A program made the translations under genes and the position numbers. This document shows positions 17,566 to 25,716 of a stretch of DNA of 64,000 bases, piece by piece. This DNA comes from Metasolibacillus meyeri (GTDB lineage Bacteria > Bacillota > Bacilli > Bacillales_A > Planococcaceae). A model generated the notes under the pieces. That model saw only the letters and a list, made by a program, of their open reading frames with translations. It was not told where the DNA came from and made no database searches. Within the stretch, counting starts at the first letter, position 1, and every line of letters begins with the position of its first letter. Location of the stretch: the NCBI RefSeq assembly GCF_003049505.1, contig NZ_PYWN01000023.1, forward strand, positions 1 to 64,000. The letters are read 5' to 3'.

Positions 17566-18048
17566 ATGTTCGGTCAGTTTATTTTAAATTTATTTATCGC
17601 AACGCTATGGTTTTTATTAAAGGACGATCCTACTGCAGGCTTTCCTACATTTGTAGCTGGTTTTCTAGTCGGAATCTTTATTCTATATGCGATGCATCGC
17701 TTTTTCGGTACACAGTTTTATTTGCGTCGTGTCATTAAAGTATTTAAGCTAATGATGCTGTTTATTCGTGAGCTTACTTTATCGAGCTTCGCCGTTATTC
17801 ATCAAGTGATGACACCGAAATTAAAAATTACCCCTGGTATTATTACATATCGCACAGAGCTTCGCGGAGATTGGGAAATTACAGTGCTAGCAATACTATT
17901 AACGCTAACCCCTGGCTCTGTTGTGATGGAAGTGACAGAAAATGGCGATATGTTTTACATCCATGCAATGGATATAGAGGAATCAAAAGAAACATTACTG
18001 CGCTCAATTGGTAAATTTGAGAGGGCAATTATGGAGGTGACACGTTAA
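17566..18048 (+). CDS. mrpE: Na+/H+ antiporter subunit MrpE
   Basis: A 160-residue subunit with two or three N-terminal membrane segments and a C-terminal cytoplasmic domain, including the family stretch LLTLTPGSVVMEV near residues 110-122. GGAGGG precedes ATG 17566. The stop shares an ATGA-type junction with mrpF. Confidence 0.94.
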   Translation: MFGQFILNLFIATLWFLLKDDPTAGFPTFVAGFLVGIFILYAMHRFFGTQFYLRRVIKVFKLMMLFIRELTLSSFAVIHQVMTPKLKITPGIITYRTELRGDWEITVLAILLTLTPGSVVMEVTENGDMFYIHAMDIEESKETLLRSIGKFERAIMEVTR

Positions 18049-18332
18049 TGATTGAGAAAATTTTACTTATTTCGCTCGTTTTATTTATGATTGCGATAGC
18101 ACTTCTCCTTTACCGTGTAATTGTAGGACCATCTATGCCAGACCGTGCGATTGGGCTTGATACAATAGGTGTCAATTTGGTTTCCTCTATCGCCATTGTT
18201 TCAATTTTATTGAATACGAAAGCTTTTTTAGAGGCGATTTTAATTTTGGGTATTTTAGCATTTATCGGTACGATAGCATTTTCTAAATATATTGAGAGGG
18301 GTGTTATCGTTGAACGTAAGTCAAATCGTTGA
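18048..18332 (+). CDS. mrpF: Na+/H+ antiporter subunit MrpF
   Basis: A 94-residue subunit with three membrane helices and the characteristic VGPSMPDRAIGLDTIG motif near residues 26-41. It begins in the stop codon of mrpE with GGAGGTG upstream, and overlaps the start of mrpG. Confidence 0.94.
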   Translation: MIEKILLISLVLFMIAIALLLYRVIVGPSMPDRAIGLDTIGVNLVSSIAIVSILLNTKAFLEAILILGILAFIGTIAFSKYIERGVIVERKSNR

Positions 18333-18720
18333 GTGGGTGGCGGTGTTGATGATTTTGTTTGGTGCTATTATTAGCGTCGTCAGTGCATTTGGGATGATTC
18401 GTTTGCCAGACGTCTATACACGCTCACATGCCGCAACGAAAAGCGCCACTTTATCAGTATTAGCCTGCCTTTCAGGAGCCTTTATTTACTTTTGGAGCCA
18501 TGATGGCTATGTCAGTATTCGTTTGATTTTAGGAATTATTTTCGTGTTCATTACAGCGCCAGTTGCAGGGCATCTTGTTTGTCGTGCCGCATACCGTTCA
18601 CGTGTGCCACTCGCTGAAGGATCTGGTGAAGATTTATTGAAGCCTGTGCTTTTCGGCGATGAGACGACTGTATCTGAACATAGCGAGGAACTATCGATCA
18701 AACTTGAGAAAAAAGAATAG
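18310..18720 (+). CDS. mrpG: Na+/H+ antiporter subunit MrpG
   Basis: About 136 residues, three membrane helices, and the family motif GMIRLPDVYTRSHAATKSAT near residues 29-48. TTG 18310 is the best start, because GAGAGGGGTG lies just upstream within mrpF; TTG 18292 is an alternative. It closes the operon and is followed by a terminator. Confidence 0.93.
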   Translation: MNVSQIVEWVAVLMILFGAIISVVSAFGMIRLPDVYTRSHAATKSATLSVLACLSGAFIYFWSHDGYVSIRLILGIIFVFITAPVAGHLVCRAAYRSRVPLAEGSGEDLLKPVLFGDETTVSEHSEELSIKLEKKE

Positions 18721-18907
18721 TTATCCACAATCAAGCGCCTACTTTTTTGCGAAGTAGGTGTTTTTTTGTAGAATGATGTCGTAAAATTTTAATTGTGGAT
18801 AATTATTTATGAATCTACTATTTTTTATGTGAATAACTTTTGTATTTGAGGATAACTTTGTGGAAAAGAGGAGGAGAATATATGTTAAATCGTTTCATTG
18901 TGGATAA
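18721..18907. other. Cluster of DnaA boxes
   Basis: Three perfect DnaA boxes lie within 187 bases: TTATCCACA at 18721-18729 and its complement TGTGGATAA at 18794-18802 and 18899-18907. Three further sites match at eight of nine positions: 18828-18836, 18847-18855 and 18859-18867. The last perfect box is inside the start of the NERD gene. No dnaA or dnaN gene is near, so this is not oriC; it resembles a DnaA-titrating or regulatory cluster. Confidence 0.7.
18735..18768 (+). terminator. Terminator of the mrp operon
   Basis: CGCCTACTT (18736-18744) pairs with AAGTAGGTG (18752-18760), followed by seven T residues. It lies fifteen bases behind the mrpG stop, inside the DnaA-box cluster. Confidence 0.9.
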
Positions 18908-19772
18908 CTTAGAATTTGTAGAAATGAAATGGAGGGCAATTCAAGCTGGACATGCAGGAGAAGCGCGACTTCGGCGGTTATTCGACAATTACCGCTTAGC
19001 GAAGGATATATTATTTGATATTTCACTACAGGCAGTTAGCAAATTTCAAATAGATTGCCTCATTGTGACAGAACGTTTTCTATTCATACTTGAAAGCAAA
19101 AATATTACGGGTGAATTATCCTTCGAAGAAAATCCCGCGAGGCTAGTGCGAGTGCGTGATGGCATAACGTCTACTTTCGAAAGCCCCGAAGTGCAGCTCG
19201 AACGCAATATGTATCTACTCAAGCAGTGGCTTATGCAGTACGGTATTGAAATACCTATAATCGGTGCGGTCGTCTGGACAACATCAAGTTACCCTTTAAT
19301 TGTGAAATCCCCAAAGCGTTTACCTCTATTATTTTTATCAATGGTCCCTACATTTTATGCGCAACAACAGGCGCGTTTTCCTAAAATTTTAACGAAAGAT
19401 GATTGTGAAAGGCTTGTGGCGTTGCTCCAAGCTGAAAGCGAGCGCTATAAGTTTGTACGTTACCCATTATTTCCAAGATGGCAAGTGAAAGTACACGAAG
19501 TAAAGTCAGGCGTACGCTGTGTTTGCGGATCCTTTGCGATGCGGTATCAAAGGGCTAGCTGGCACTGTTCGAGATGTGGGCATCAGGATAAGCAAGCACA
19601 TATTGCCACATTGAAGGAGTGGTTTATGTTTGTAAAGGAAACCATCTCTAATCGTGAGGCGTGTGAGTTGATTAGGGTGAAAGATCGGCATATAGCGAAG
19701 CGGTTGTTGCAATCAGCGAATTTGGTTGCAGTAGGTACAAAGCGAGCAACTGTTTATAAATGGCGCTGGTGA
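18882..19772 (+). CDS. NERD-domain (nuclease-related) protein
   Basis: About 296 residues. Residues about 20-140 match the nuclease-related domain: an AGEARLRRLF start, FQIDCLIVTERFLFILESKN (the D...ExK core) and a region of mixed strands. Residues about 205-232 contain a zinc-ribbon-like cysteine set (CVCG ... CSRCGH). The C-terminus looks like a small helix-turn-helix-type tail (NREACELIRVKDRHIAKRLL). ATG 18882 follows GAGGAGGAG. Its upstream region and first codons hold the DnaA-box cluster, so DnaA could influence its expression. The cellular role of NERD proteins is not established. Confidence 0.85.
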   Translation: MLNRFIVDNLEFVEMKWRAIQAGHAGEARLRRLFDNYRLAKDILFDISLQAVSKFQIDCLIVTERFLFILESKNITGELSFEENPARLVRVRDGITSTFESPEVQLERNMYLLKQWLMQYGIEIPIIGAVVWTTSSYPLIVKSPKRLPLLFLSMVPTFYAQQQARFPKILTKDDCERLVALLQAESERYKFVRYPLFPRWQVKVHEVKSGVRCVCGSFAMRYQRASWHCSRCGHQDKQAHIATLKEWFMFVKETISNREACELIRVKDRHIAKRLLQSANLVAVGTKRATVYKWRW

Positions 19773-19782
19773 AAATGGAAGA

Positions 19783-19855
19783 TTGCTCATAATAGGCAAA
19801 AAAGTGATCATAACTAGAAGGAAAGTGATCATAAACAGTCGAAAATCGCTCATAA
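19783..19855. repeat. Four-unit 21-bp-period intergenic array (copy 1)
   Basis: Ten-base cores begin at 19783 (TTGCTCATAA), 19804 and 19825 (both GTGATCATAA) and 19846 (TCGCTCATAA): four units at exactly 21-base steps. The spacer bases between cores vary but are A-rich. Related arrays occur at 25717-25789 and 33827-33899. Confidence 0.75.
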
Positions 19856-19935
19856 CTCTCAGAAAGCTAGAAATCGTTAGCTAAAGATGAGGAATTATTA
19901 GCACTCATTCAAAAGATGCAGAGGGGGGAATAGCT

Positions 19936-20226
19936 TTGATTCAATGTGAAAACATCATGAAAAAATATAGAGGCAAAGAAGTGTTAAAAGATATTTCATG
20001 TCAAATTAGCTTTGCAAATAATGTACTATCGATTGTTGAAATAGAAAATAGAGTGACTTATAACCTTGTCATGTTAGACATATGGCAATTAGAAGAGTAT
20101 TATGAAAGCAGTCGAGGATCCTATAGCCGAAATGACGGACCACAAATATTATATTTAAATATACCAAAACATATAAATATCATTAATAAAAGTGGTATGA
20201 TTTATCTGGATTCAGCGATTTATTGA
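19936..20226 (+). pseudogene. ABC-ATPase N-terminal remnant or unknown small protein
   Basis: A 96-codon frame with a TTG start behind GAGGGGGG. The first 25 residues (IQCENIMKKYRGKEVLKDIS) look exactly like the beginning of an ABC transporter ATPase, but no Walker A, signature or Walker B follows, and the rest is unlike any family I know. It may be a deleted ATPase gene fused to unrelated sequence. The stop codon lies in the loop of a perfect 11-bp hairpin (20204-20234), which lacks a T-run. Confidence 0.45.
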
Positions 20227-20234
20227 ATCCAGAT
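20204..20234. other. Perfect 11-bp hairpin over a stop codon
   Basis: ATCTGGATTCA (20204-20214) is the exact complement of TGAATCCAGAT (20224-20234), with a nine-base loop. No T-run follows, so it is not a standard terminator. Confidence 0.6.
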
Positions 20235-20306
20235 AGAGTCCTCAGCGAACGGACAAGTTTTGAAAGTGAGCTGTTGCATAATTAATAATGAATTGAGCGG
20301 TGAAGG

Positions 20307-21122
20307 TTGAAAAAGTTAGCAAAATTAATCGTATTAATTGTTGTCGTTTATATTTTTTTGCAGGTGAATAACAAATGGCTTGTTGTGACAGAGCACGTTT
20401 ATGAATCAGAGCGTGTGCCAGCAAGTTTTGATGGCTACCGTATTACGCAGGTAACGGATTTGCATGATGCGATTTTTGGTAAGGGACAAGAGCGACTGAT
20501 TGAAAAAGTACGGGCTACCAATCCAGATGCTATTTTCATTACTGGAGATTTAATTGATAGCAATCGCTATCATTTAGAAAATAGTTTGGATGCTGTAAGA
20601 GGTTTTGTGGAAATTGCGGATGTGTATTATGTGTTAGGCAATCATGAAGTAGCAACGAGGAAGATGCAGGAAATTTATACGGTGTTGACAGAGCTAGGGG
20701 TACAAGTGTTGCCGAACAGCGCTGTGATGCTAGAGCGAAGCGGAGAGCAAATCATCATTGCAGGAATTGAAGACCCACTGATGGGCTATACAACGCAGGA
20801 GATGTTGGATGAAGCCCTTACTAATATGCCAGAGGATTTGCTGACATTACTGTTATCACATCGTCCAGAGCGTTTTGACACATATGTCAACAATGCTATT
20901 GATCTTGTTTTTACGGGGCATGCACATGGTGGACAAATTCGTCTACCGTTTATTGGCGGCCTAGTTGCTCCAGGGCAGGGGTATTTCCCTAAATATACGG
21001 CTGGAACGTATGAGAGTGAAGAGACAACAATGGTTGTTGGCCGCGGGTTGGGGAATAGTATTGTGCCGTATCGTATTTTTAATTTGCCAGAGATTGTAAC
21101 AGTAGAGCTAAAGGAACTGTAG
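20307..21122 (+). CDS. Membrane-anchored metallophosphoesterase (YkuE-like)
   Basis: A 271-residue calcineurin-type phosphoesterase. An N-terminal hydrophobic helix (residues about 4-19) probably anchors it outside the membrane. The metal-binding motifs follow in order: TDLHD (about 50-54), GDLID (about 79-83), GNHE (about 113-116), SHRPE (about 189-193) and GHAHGGQ (about 209-215). Relatives such as B. subtilis YkuE act in the cell envelope. The TTG start follows GTGAAGG. A terminator follows directly. The substrate is not known. Confidence 0.87.
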   Translation: MKKLAKLIVLIVVVYIFLQVNNKWLVVTEHVYESERVPASFDGYRITQVTDLHDAIFGKGQERLIEKVRATNPDAIFITGDLIDSNRYHLENSLDAVRGFVEIADVYYVLGNHEVATRKMQEIYTVLTELGVQVLPNSAVMLERSGEQIIIAGIEDPLMGYTTQEMLDEALTNMPEDLLTLLLSHRPERFDTYVNNAIDLVFTGHAHGGQIRLPFIGGLVAPGQGYFPKYTAGTYESEETTMVVGRGLGNSIVPYRIFNLPEIVTVELKEL

Positions 21123-21150
21123 GGAGGGTTTTCCCTACGGTTTTTTTACT
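21118..21150 (+). terminator. Terminator after the metallophosphoesterase gene
   Basis: GTAGGGA pairs with TCCCTAC around a short GGTTT loop, followed by GG and seven T residues, directly behind the stop codon. Confidence 0.88.
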
Positions 21151-21319
21151 GTTTGGGGCCATATATATGTTTAAGTAATGCTTGGCAAATAGTTAGACAG
21201 CAATTGTTCTACATTAGTCCATAATTTTTCCTTTCACTCCATATATTTTAATATTCTGAAACTTTTGTGTCTTTAATTCGTATATGAACTATACAATGAA
21301 TTGAGATGGAGTGATTAGG

Positions 21320-21883
21320 ATGGTACACCGAGAAAAAAGAACAATTTATGTAATATTTGCGATTGCACTTGCATTGATTGCGCCAATTATTGTAATTTTT
21401 ACACCACTTGTTATTGCAATAACATTTTATGATAATGTACATAAAATTGTTTTTGTGCCACTACCAGGGAGCTTAACTGTATATGCTTCGGCATTTGCGG
21501 TTGTTGTTGCGAGCTTAGTAGCAATGTATTTTTTGAAAAAACGAGCTTTTAAAATAGGCTTAGGCGTTTTTGCTATTATTGCGTTTTTATTTTTATTTAT
21601 TAGTGGAACAAAACATTATATTTATATCGAAACAGATATGATTGAAAGCTCGCATTGGCTAAAAGGGAAAAAGCAATATGAATGGAATGAAATTGTCCAA
21701 GTTGATTATACAAAAAAAACAACTGATCGTGAGCGTGAGGACACGATTATGCTCATCTTTAATGATGAATCTACCATAACGCTTTTACAAGCAGGGTTAG
21801 TAGATTATCCGACTGTGCAAGAAATCGTTAATCGAGCGCAGAAGCATGGTGCGCTAGTGAATGAAATCATTGTGAATGAATAA
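21320..21883 (+). CDS. Membrane protein with PH-like C-terminal domain
   Basis: About 187 residues. Three hydrophobic segments (about residues 9-33, 47-68 and 76-95) precede a soluble C-terminal domain of about 90 residues. The pattern YIYIETDMIE...YEWNEIVQVDY...IMLIFNDESTITL is typical of bacterial PH-like domains. ATG 21320 follows GGAGTG; a GTG nine bases upstream is possible. It is single, with a two-way terminator about 130 bases downstream. Its function is unknown. Confidence 0.68.
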   Translation: MVHREKRTIYVIFAIALALIAPIIVIFTPLVIAITFYDNVHKIVFVPLPGSLTVYASAFAVVVASLVAMYFLKKRAFKIGLGVFAIIAFLFLFISGTKHYIYIETDMIESSHWLKGKKQYEWNEIVQVDYTKKTTDREREDTIMLIFNDESTITLLQAGLVDYPTVQEIVNRAQKHGALVNEIIVNE

Positions 21884-22009
21884 TATATCTTGTACAAATG
21901 TTGCAGACGTCTTTTTAGGTATTTGCTTGTATGAAGCAGCGAGAGCCGATTGTGACAGCGTATAACTTTAAGTAGAGGGTCAAAAAGATTTTAATCATGA
22001 GTAAAATAG

Positions 22010-22057
22010 TGAAAGCTGTATGAGAAGTAGTATTTTTTACTTTTCATACAGCTTTTT
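22010..22057. terminator. Bidirectional terminator
   Basis: AAAGCTGTATGAGAAG (22012-22027) pairs with CTTTTCATACAGCTTT (22040-22055) and is T-rich on both exits. It lies between the PH-like gene and the minus-strand rhodanese lipoprotein gene. Confidence 0.85.
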
Positions 22058-22059
22058 CT

Positions 22060-22419
22060 TCAGTATTCTACTTCACCTGTCCAAGAAGACATTCCTTCAG
22101 ATACATTGACGATGGAATATCCTGCTTCATGTAAAATATCACTTGCAACCTGTGAACGATTGCCACTACGACAAATAATAATATATTTTTGTCCCTGCTC
22201 CAATGGGGAAAGCTGACCTTGCTGTAATGAAGATAGTGGCAGGTTGATCGCATTAGGAATATGCCCCTCCCCGTATTCAATAGGCTCACGAACATCTACA
22301 ACCTCATAACCTTGCTCTATATAGGAAGCAATAGCATCCAATGAAATCGTTTCATAGCTAGCACTAGAACAAGCGCTTAAAATCAATAATAGAACAAGCC
22401 CTAGCAAAAATTTTTTCAT
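22060..22419 (-). CDS. Rhodanese-domain lipoprotein
   Basis: A 119-residue protein with a lipoprotein signal (MKKFLLGLVLLLILSAC; lipobox LSAC, cysteine at residue 17) and one rhodanese domain with the active loop CRSGNRS near residue 86. It would be tethered on the outer face of the membrane and transfer sulfane sulfur or detoxify sulfide-derived persulfides. ATG 22419 follows GAGGAGG. It is divergent from the CstR-type repressor gene, and the shared operator lies just downstream of its likely -10 element (TTGACT at 22491-22496, TATAAT at 22469-22474, read on the minus strand). Confidence 0.88.
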   Translation of the reverse strand: MKKFLLGLVLLLILSACSSASYETISLDAIASYIEQGYEVVDVREPIEYGEGHIPNAINLPLSSLQQGQLSPLEQGQKYIIICRSGNRSQVASDILHEAGYSIVNVSEGMSSWTGEVEY

Positions 22420-22444
22420 CAAAATCCTCCTCTTAAGTTTTTTG

Positions 22445-22473
22445 TTGACAATATACCTTATGGGGTATATTAT
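22445..22473 (+). promoter_or_regulatory. cstR promoter containing a DUF156-type operator
   Basis: TTGACA (22445-22450) and TATTAT (22468-22473) are spaced by 17 bases. Between them lies ATACC-TTATGG-GGTAT (22453-22468), an inverted repeat with a six-base spacer of the kind bound by CsoR/CstR repressors. The divergent promoter of the rhodanese lipoprotein overlaps the same site. Confidence 0.8.
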
Positions 22474-22515
22474 AGGTGACATCAACAATAAGTCAATGGC
22501 TGGAGGTGCTGTATA

Positions 22516-22776
22516 GTGACATATGATCAAAAAGTAATGAATCGCATCAAACGCATGGAGGGACAGTTGCGTGGTATTCTACGTATGATGGAGGAAGGGA
22601 AAGATTGCCGAGATGTCATTACACAGTTGTCAGCGGTACGCTCTGGTGTAGATCGGGCAATCGGTGTCATAGTGAGTGAAAACCTCGTTGAATGTGTGCA
22701 AAAGGCTGGCGATAATACAGAGGAAGTCAATGCATCCATTCAAGAGGCAGTTAGTTTATTAGTAAAAAGCCGTTAG
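22516..22776 (+). CDS. cstR: CsoR/CstR-family persulfide-sensing repressor (YrkD-like)
   Basis: An 86-residue all-helical DUF156 repressor. It has Cys31 and Cys60 but asparagine (N56) where copper-sensing CsoR has histidine. Two cysteines without the histidine are the hallmark of CstR, which forms persulfide or polysulfide bridges and then releases DNA. The position at the head of a sulfurtransferase cluster supports this; the B. subtilis equivalent would be YrkD. The GTG start follows GGAGGTG by eight bases. A hairpin with AAAGCCG/CGGCTTT covers the stop codon. It probably represses itself and the divergent lipoprotein. Confidence 0.88.
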   Translation: MTYDQKVMNRIKRMEGQLRGILRMMEEGKDCRDVITQLSAVRSGVDRAIGVIVSENLVECVQKAGDNTEEVNASIQEAVSLLVKSR

Positions 22777-22800
22777 TTTCACGCGGCTTTCTATTTTATA
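22765..22800 (+). terminator. Weak terminator after cstR
   Basis: AAAGCCG pairs with CGGCTTT around the cstR stop codon, followed by CTATTTTATA. It may reduce but not abolish read-through into the yrkE-like gene. Confidence 0.5.
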
Positions 22801-22807
22801 AAAAATA

Positions 22808-22823
22808 ATACCTATAGGGGTAT
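22808..22823 (+). promoter_or_regulatory. CstR-type operator upstream of the yrkE-like gene
   Basis: ATACC-TATAGG-GGTAT, an inverted repeat with a six-base spacer identical in layout to the site at 22453-22468. It ends fourteen bases before the yrkE-like start, indicating a second regulated promoter inside the cluster. Confidence 0.75.
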
Positions 22824-22836
22824 GTGGAGGGTGACA

Positions 22837-23313
22837 ATGGAAAAGAAAAGGACGACGATTGTCTTGTTTAGTGGAGATTATGATAAGGCGATGGCGGCGT
22901 ATATTATTGCCAATGGGGCAGCTGCCTATGACCATGAAGTAACGATTTTTCATACGTTTTGGGGTATTAATGCCTTGCGTAAGCAACAGTCTGTCGAAGT
23001 GCAGAAAGGCTTTTTAGAAAAAATGTTTGGACGTATGATGCCCCGTGGTGCTGAAAAGCTTGGTTTATCGAAAATGCAAATGCTCGGCATGGGGCCAAAA
23101 ATGATTAAGCATGTAATGAAAAAGCATAATGCTTTAACATTGACCCAGCTTATTGATATGGCGCAGGAGCAGGATATTAAGCTTGTATCTTGTACGATGA
23201 CGATGGATTTATTAGGGCTTCAAAAAGAGGAGCTTTTAGATGGTGTGCACTATGCAGGTGTAGCTGCTTATTTGGCGGATGCTGAGCAAGGGCATGTCAA
23301 TTTGTTTATATAG
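22837..23313 (+). CDS. yrkE: DsrE/DsrF-family sulfur-carrier protein (YrkE-like)
   Basis: A 158-residue DsrE2-type protein. It begins with a strand and glycine-rich loop (TTIVLFSGDYDKAMAAYIIAN) and has a conserved cysteine in VSCTMTMDLLGL near residues 122-133. A central methionine-rich helical insertion (KMQMLGMGPKMIKHVMKK) is typical of the branch. Such proteins accept and pass on sulfane sulfur with TusA and rhodanese partners. ATG 22837 follows GGAGGG; the upstream in-frame ATG at 22822 lies in the operator. Confidence 0.86.
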   Translation: MEKKRTTIVLFSGDYDKAMAAYIIANGAAAYDHEVTIFHTFWGINALRKQQSVEVQKGFLEKMFGRMMPRGAEKLGLSKMQMLGMGPKMIKHVMKKHNALTLTQLIDMAQEQDIKLVSCTMTMDLLGLQKEELLDGVHYAGVAAYLADAEQGHVNLFI

Positions 23314-23324
23314 GGGGTATCAAC

Positions 23325-23672
23325 ATGACGGGTTTTATTATTTTCGCAGTGATTGTCGCCTTTTTAGTATGGCGGATGATGCCTGCAAAAGGTGTAAAAA
23401 CGATTTCTACAGAAGAGCTTGCGACAATTGTCAACGACCGTGACAAATTATTTATTGATGTGCGTACACCTGCTGAATATAAAGGGCGACATATTCAGCA
23501 ATTTAAAAATATGCCGCTCGGTACAGATTTTTCTAAGTTGCCAAAGGATCAGAGGATTTTCGTTATTTGTCAAAGTGGTATGCGTAGTGCCCAGGCATGT
23601 AAGCAATTAAAAAAATTAGGCTATCAAGATATTACAAATATTCGTGGTGGCATGAATGTGTGGAGAGGGTGA
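23325..23672 (+). CDS. Membrane-anchored rhodanese
   Basis: A 115-residue protein: one N-terminal membrane helix (residues about 3-18) and a single rhodanese domain with DVRTPAEY (about 45-52) and the active loop CQSGMRS (cysteine at 82). It is probably anchored with the domain in the cytoplasm. GGGGG precedes ATG 23325, eleven bases after the preceding gene. It transfers sulfane sulfur within the persulfide pathway; the physiological acceptor is not known. Confidence 0.87.
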   Translation: MTGFIIFAVIVAFLVWRMMPAKGVKTISTEELATIVNDRDKLFIDVRTPAEYKGRHIQQFKNMPLGTDFSKLPKDQRIFVICQSGMRSAQACKQLKKLGYQDITNIRGGMNVWRG

Positions 23673-23677
23673 TTAAA

Positions 23678-23989
23678 ATGAAGAGAATTTTAGCAGAGCA
23701 AGTAGAGCAACGTATGGAGGCTGGTGAAGCATTGCATTTGCTTGATGTAAGAGAGGTTACTGAAGTGCATGAGGGACATATTCCAGGAATACACCATATT
23801 CCATTAGGATTGTTAGAGTTCCGTATGCAGGAGCTAAATAAAAATACGCCCTATATTGTAGTGTGTCGCTCTGGTGGACGTAGTGGGCAGGCTACAGCAT
23901 TTTTACAAGAACAAGGCTACGATGTAACGAATATGGCAGATGGGATGCAAGCATGGCAAGGAATTGTTAAGAGGGGGCAGACAATATGA
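23678..23989 (+). CDS. Single-domain rhodanese
   Basis: A 103-residue cytoplasmic rhodanese with DVREVTEVHEGHIPG (about 23-37) and active loop CRSGGRS (cysteine at 63). ATG 23678 is chosen because GGAGAGGGTG lies upstream, across the end of the previous gene. Its last codons overlap the TusA-rhodanese gene by four bases (ATGA), so the two are translationally coupled. Confidence 0.88.
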   Translation: MKRILAEQVEQRMEAGEALHLLDVREVTEVHEGHIPGIHHIPLGLLEFRMQELNKNTPYIVVCRSGGRSGQATAFLQEQGYDVTNMADGMQAWQGIVKRGQTI

Positions 23990-24543
23990 CGATAAAGGCA
24001 GATGTACAAATTGATGCAAAGGGATTGGCATGCCCTATGCCGATTGTACGCACGAAAAAAGCGATGGTGGATTTAGTCGATGGGCAAATTTTAGAGGTGC
24101 AGGCAACGGATCGAGGTTCAATAGCTGATTTAGCAGCATGGGCACAATCGATTGGACACCAATATATTGGAACGATAGAGCAAGAAGATGTTCTCTATCA
24201 TTATTTACGCAAATGCTCCAATGAGGAAATTGCTGAAACGCCATTTGCACAAACGATTACAAATGAACAATTGCTTAGCTTAACAGAGGGCATTGTTTTA
24301 GATGTGCGTGAGGAAGTGGAGTATGCATTTGGACATATTGTAGGAGCAAAAACAATTCCATTAGGCGAGTTAGATACACGTATGCATGAGCTAAAGAAGG
24401 AACAGCCGATTTATGTTATTTGTCGTACAGGGAAACGTAGTGATTTAGCAGCCAAAAAATTAGCAAGTGCAGGATTCGACAAGGTTTACAATGTGTTACC
24501 CGGGATGGTGGAGTGGCAAGGCGAGTTAGAGAAAAAATTTTAA
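23986..24543 (+). CDS. yrkF: TusA-rhodanese fusion protein (YrkF-like)
   Basis: A 185-residue fusion. Residues 1-75 are a TusA sulfur-carrier domain with the CPxP motif (Cys16, LACPMPIVRTKKAM). Residues about 90-185 are a rhodanese domain with DVREEVEYAFGHI and active loop CRTGKRS (cysteine at 146). Sulfur could pass directly between the two cysteines. The same architecture occurs in B. subtilis YrkF. It overlaps the previous gene by four bases. Confidence 0.92.
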   Translation: MTIKADVQIDAKGLACPMPIVRTKKAMVDLVDGQILEVQATDRGSIADLAAWAQSIGHQYIGTIEQEDVLYHYLRKCSNEEIAETPFAQTITNEQLLSLTEGIVLDVREEVEYAFGHIVGAKTIPLGELDTRMHELKKEQPIYVICRTGKRSDLAAKKLASAGFDKVYNVLPGMVEWQGELEKKF

Positions 24544-24551
24544 TAAAAATA

Positions 24552-24567
24552 ATACCTGTGGGGGTAA
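24552..24567 (+). promoter_or_regulatory. CstR-type operator upstream of the yrkH-like gene
   Basis: ATACC-TGTGGG-GGTAA, six-base spacer, one mismatch in the right arm. It directly overlaps the ribosome site of the gene starting at 24571, so binding there would govern a promoter internal to the cluster. Confidence 0.65.
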
Positions 24568-24570
24568 TTG

Positions 24571-25692
24571 ATGATGGTAAAAGCATGGACAGCGGCGCAA
24601 GTTGCACGAAAGGTTATTGATAATGAGAACGTATTTATTTTAGATGTACGCAACAAAGAGGCATTTGAGGATTGGAAAATTGAAGGCAAGCAAATTGCTT
24701 ATTTAAATAGGCCTTATTTTGAGCTGCTAGATGGAGTGGAGGAGATCTTACCACAGATTCCAACAGACCGAGAGCTCTTAGTCGTATGTGCGAAGGAAGG
24801 CTCATCAATTATGATTGCTCAAATGCTAGAGGAAGCGGGACATGAAGTTGCTTATTTAGAAGGCGGGATGAAATCTTGGAGCATGCATATTGAGCCAATC
24901 AAAGTAGGAGATTTAACAGGTGGTGGCGAGCTTTATCAATTTGTGCGTTTAGGCAAAGGCTGCTTATCTTATATGATGCTAGCGGATGGAGAGGCTGCTG
25001 TGATTGATGCAGTACGCTTTACAGATATATTTGTGGATTTTGCTAAGGAGAAAAATGTGAAAATTACGCATGTCTTTGATACGCATTTGCATGCTGACCA
25101 TATTTCAGGTGGACGACAAATTGCCATGATGACAGGGGCTACGTATTATTTACCTCCAAAGGATGCTGAGGAAGTGGTTTTTGATTTTGAGGATTTGATG
25201 GATGGGCTGAAGGTACAAATTGGCTCAGTAGCTATTGAGGCATTATACTCGCCAGGGCATACGATTGGTTCCACATCATTTGTTATAGATGATGGCTACT
25301 TATTAACAGGCGATATTTTATTTATTGATTCGATTGGTCGTCCTGATTTGGCAGGATTGGCAGAGGATTGGGTGGGTGATTTGCGCACGACATTGTATGA
25401 GCGTTATCGAGAGCTGCTTGATGAGCTAGTCGTATTACCTGCACATTTTATGATTGTAGATGAGTTAAATGTAGATGGCTCTGTAGCGAAGCGTTTAGGG
25501 GATTTATTTGCAGAAAATCACGGTTTGAATATTGAAGATACAGCTGAATTCCGTACCACGGTGACGGATAACTTACCGCCACAGCCGAATGCGTATAAGC
25601 AAATCCGTCAAGTGAATATGGGCAAATTGAAGCCTAATGCTGATGAGCAAACGGAGATGGAAATTGGGCCAAACCGCTGTGCGGTGAGATAA
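24571..25692 (+). CDS. yrkH: Rhodanese-metallo-beta-lactamase fold persulfide dioxygenase (YrkH-like)
   Basis: About 373 residues. Residues 1-105 form a rhodanese-like domain with Cys73 (VVCAKEGSS). Residues about 115-330 form a metallo-beta-lactamase fold with THLHADH (171-177), GHT (His230) and TGD (Asp248), the metal ligands of persulfide dioxygenases (ETHE1 and CstB type). The likely reaction oxidises glutathione, bacillithiol or CoA persulfide to sulfite. In CstB of S. aureus the rhodanese part is C-terminal; here it is N-terminal, as in B. subtilis YrkH. Start chosen at the first ATG after GGGGG; 24574 is also possible. Confidence 0.87.
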   Translation: MMVKAWTAAQVARKVIDNENVFILDVRNKEAFEDWKIEGKQIAYLNRPYFELLDGVEEILPQIPTDRELLVVCAKEGSSIMIAQMLEEAGHEVAYLEGGMKSWSMHIEPIKVGDLTGGGELYQFVRLGKGCLSYMMLADGEAAVIDAVRFTDIFVDFAKEKNVKITHVFDTHLHADHISGGRQIAMMTGATYYLPPKDAEEVVFDFEDLMDGLKVQIGSVAIEALYSPGHTIGSTSFVIDDGYLLTGDILFIDSIGRPDLAGLAEDWVGDLRTTLYERYRELLDELVVLPAHFMIVDELNVDGSVAKRLGDLFAENHGLNIEDTAEFRTTVTDNLPPQPNAYKQIRQVNMGKLKPNADEQTEMEIGPNRCAVR

Positions 25693-25716
25693 AGGTGTCT
25701 AGGTCGAAGGTAATGA

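Noticed and set aside
18721-18907. Chromosomal or plasmid replication origin
   Set aside because: DnaA boxes are present but there is no dnaA, dnaN or rep gene and no clear AT-rich unwinding trios next to them.
19783-19855. CRISPR array
   Set aside because: Units are only 21 bases apart with ten-base cores and no cas genes; this is a short degenerate tandem array.
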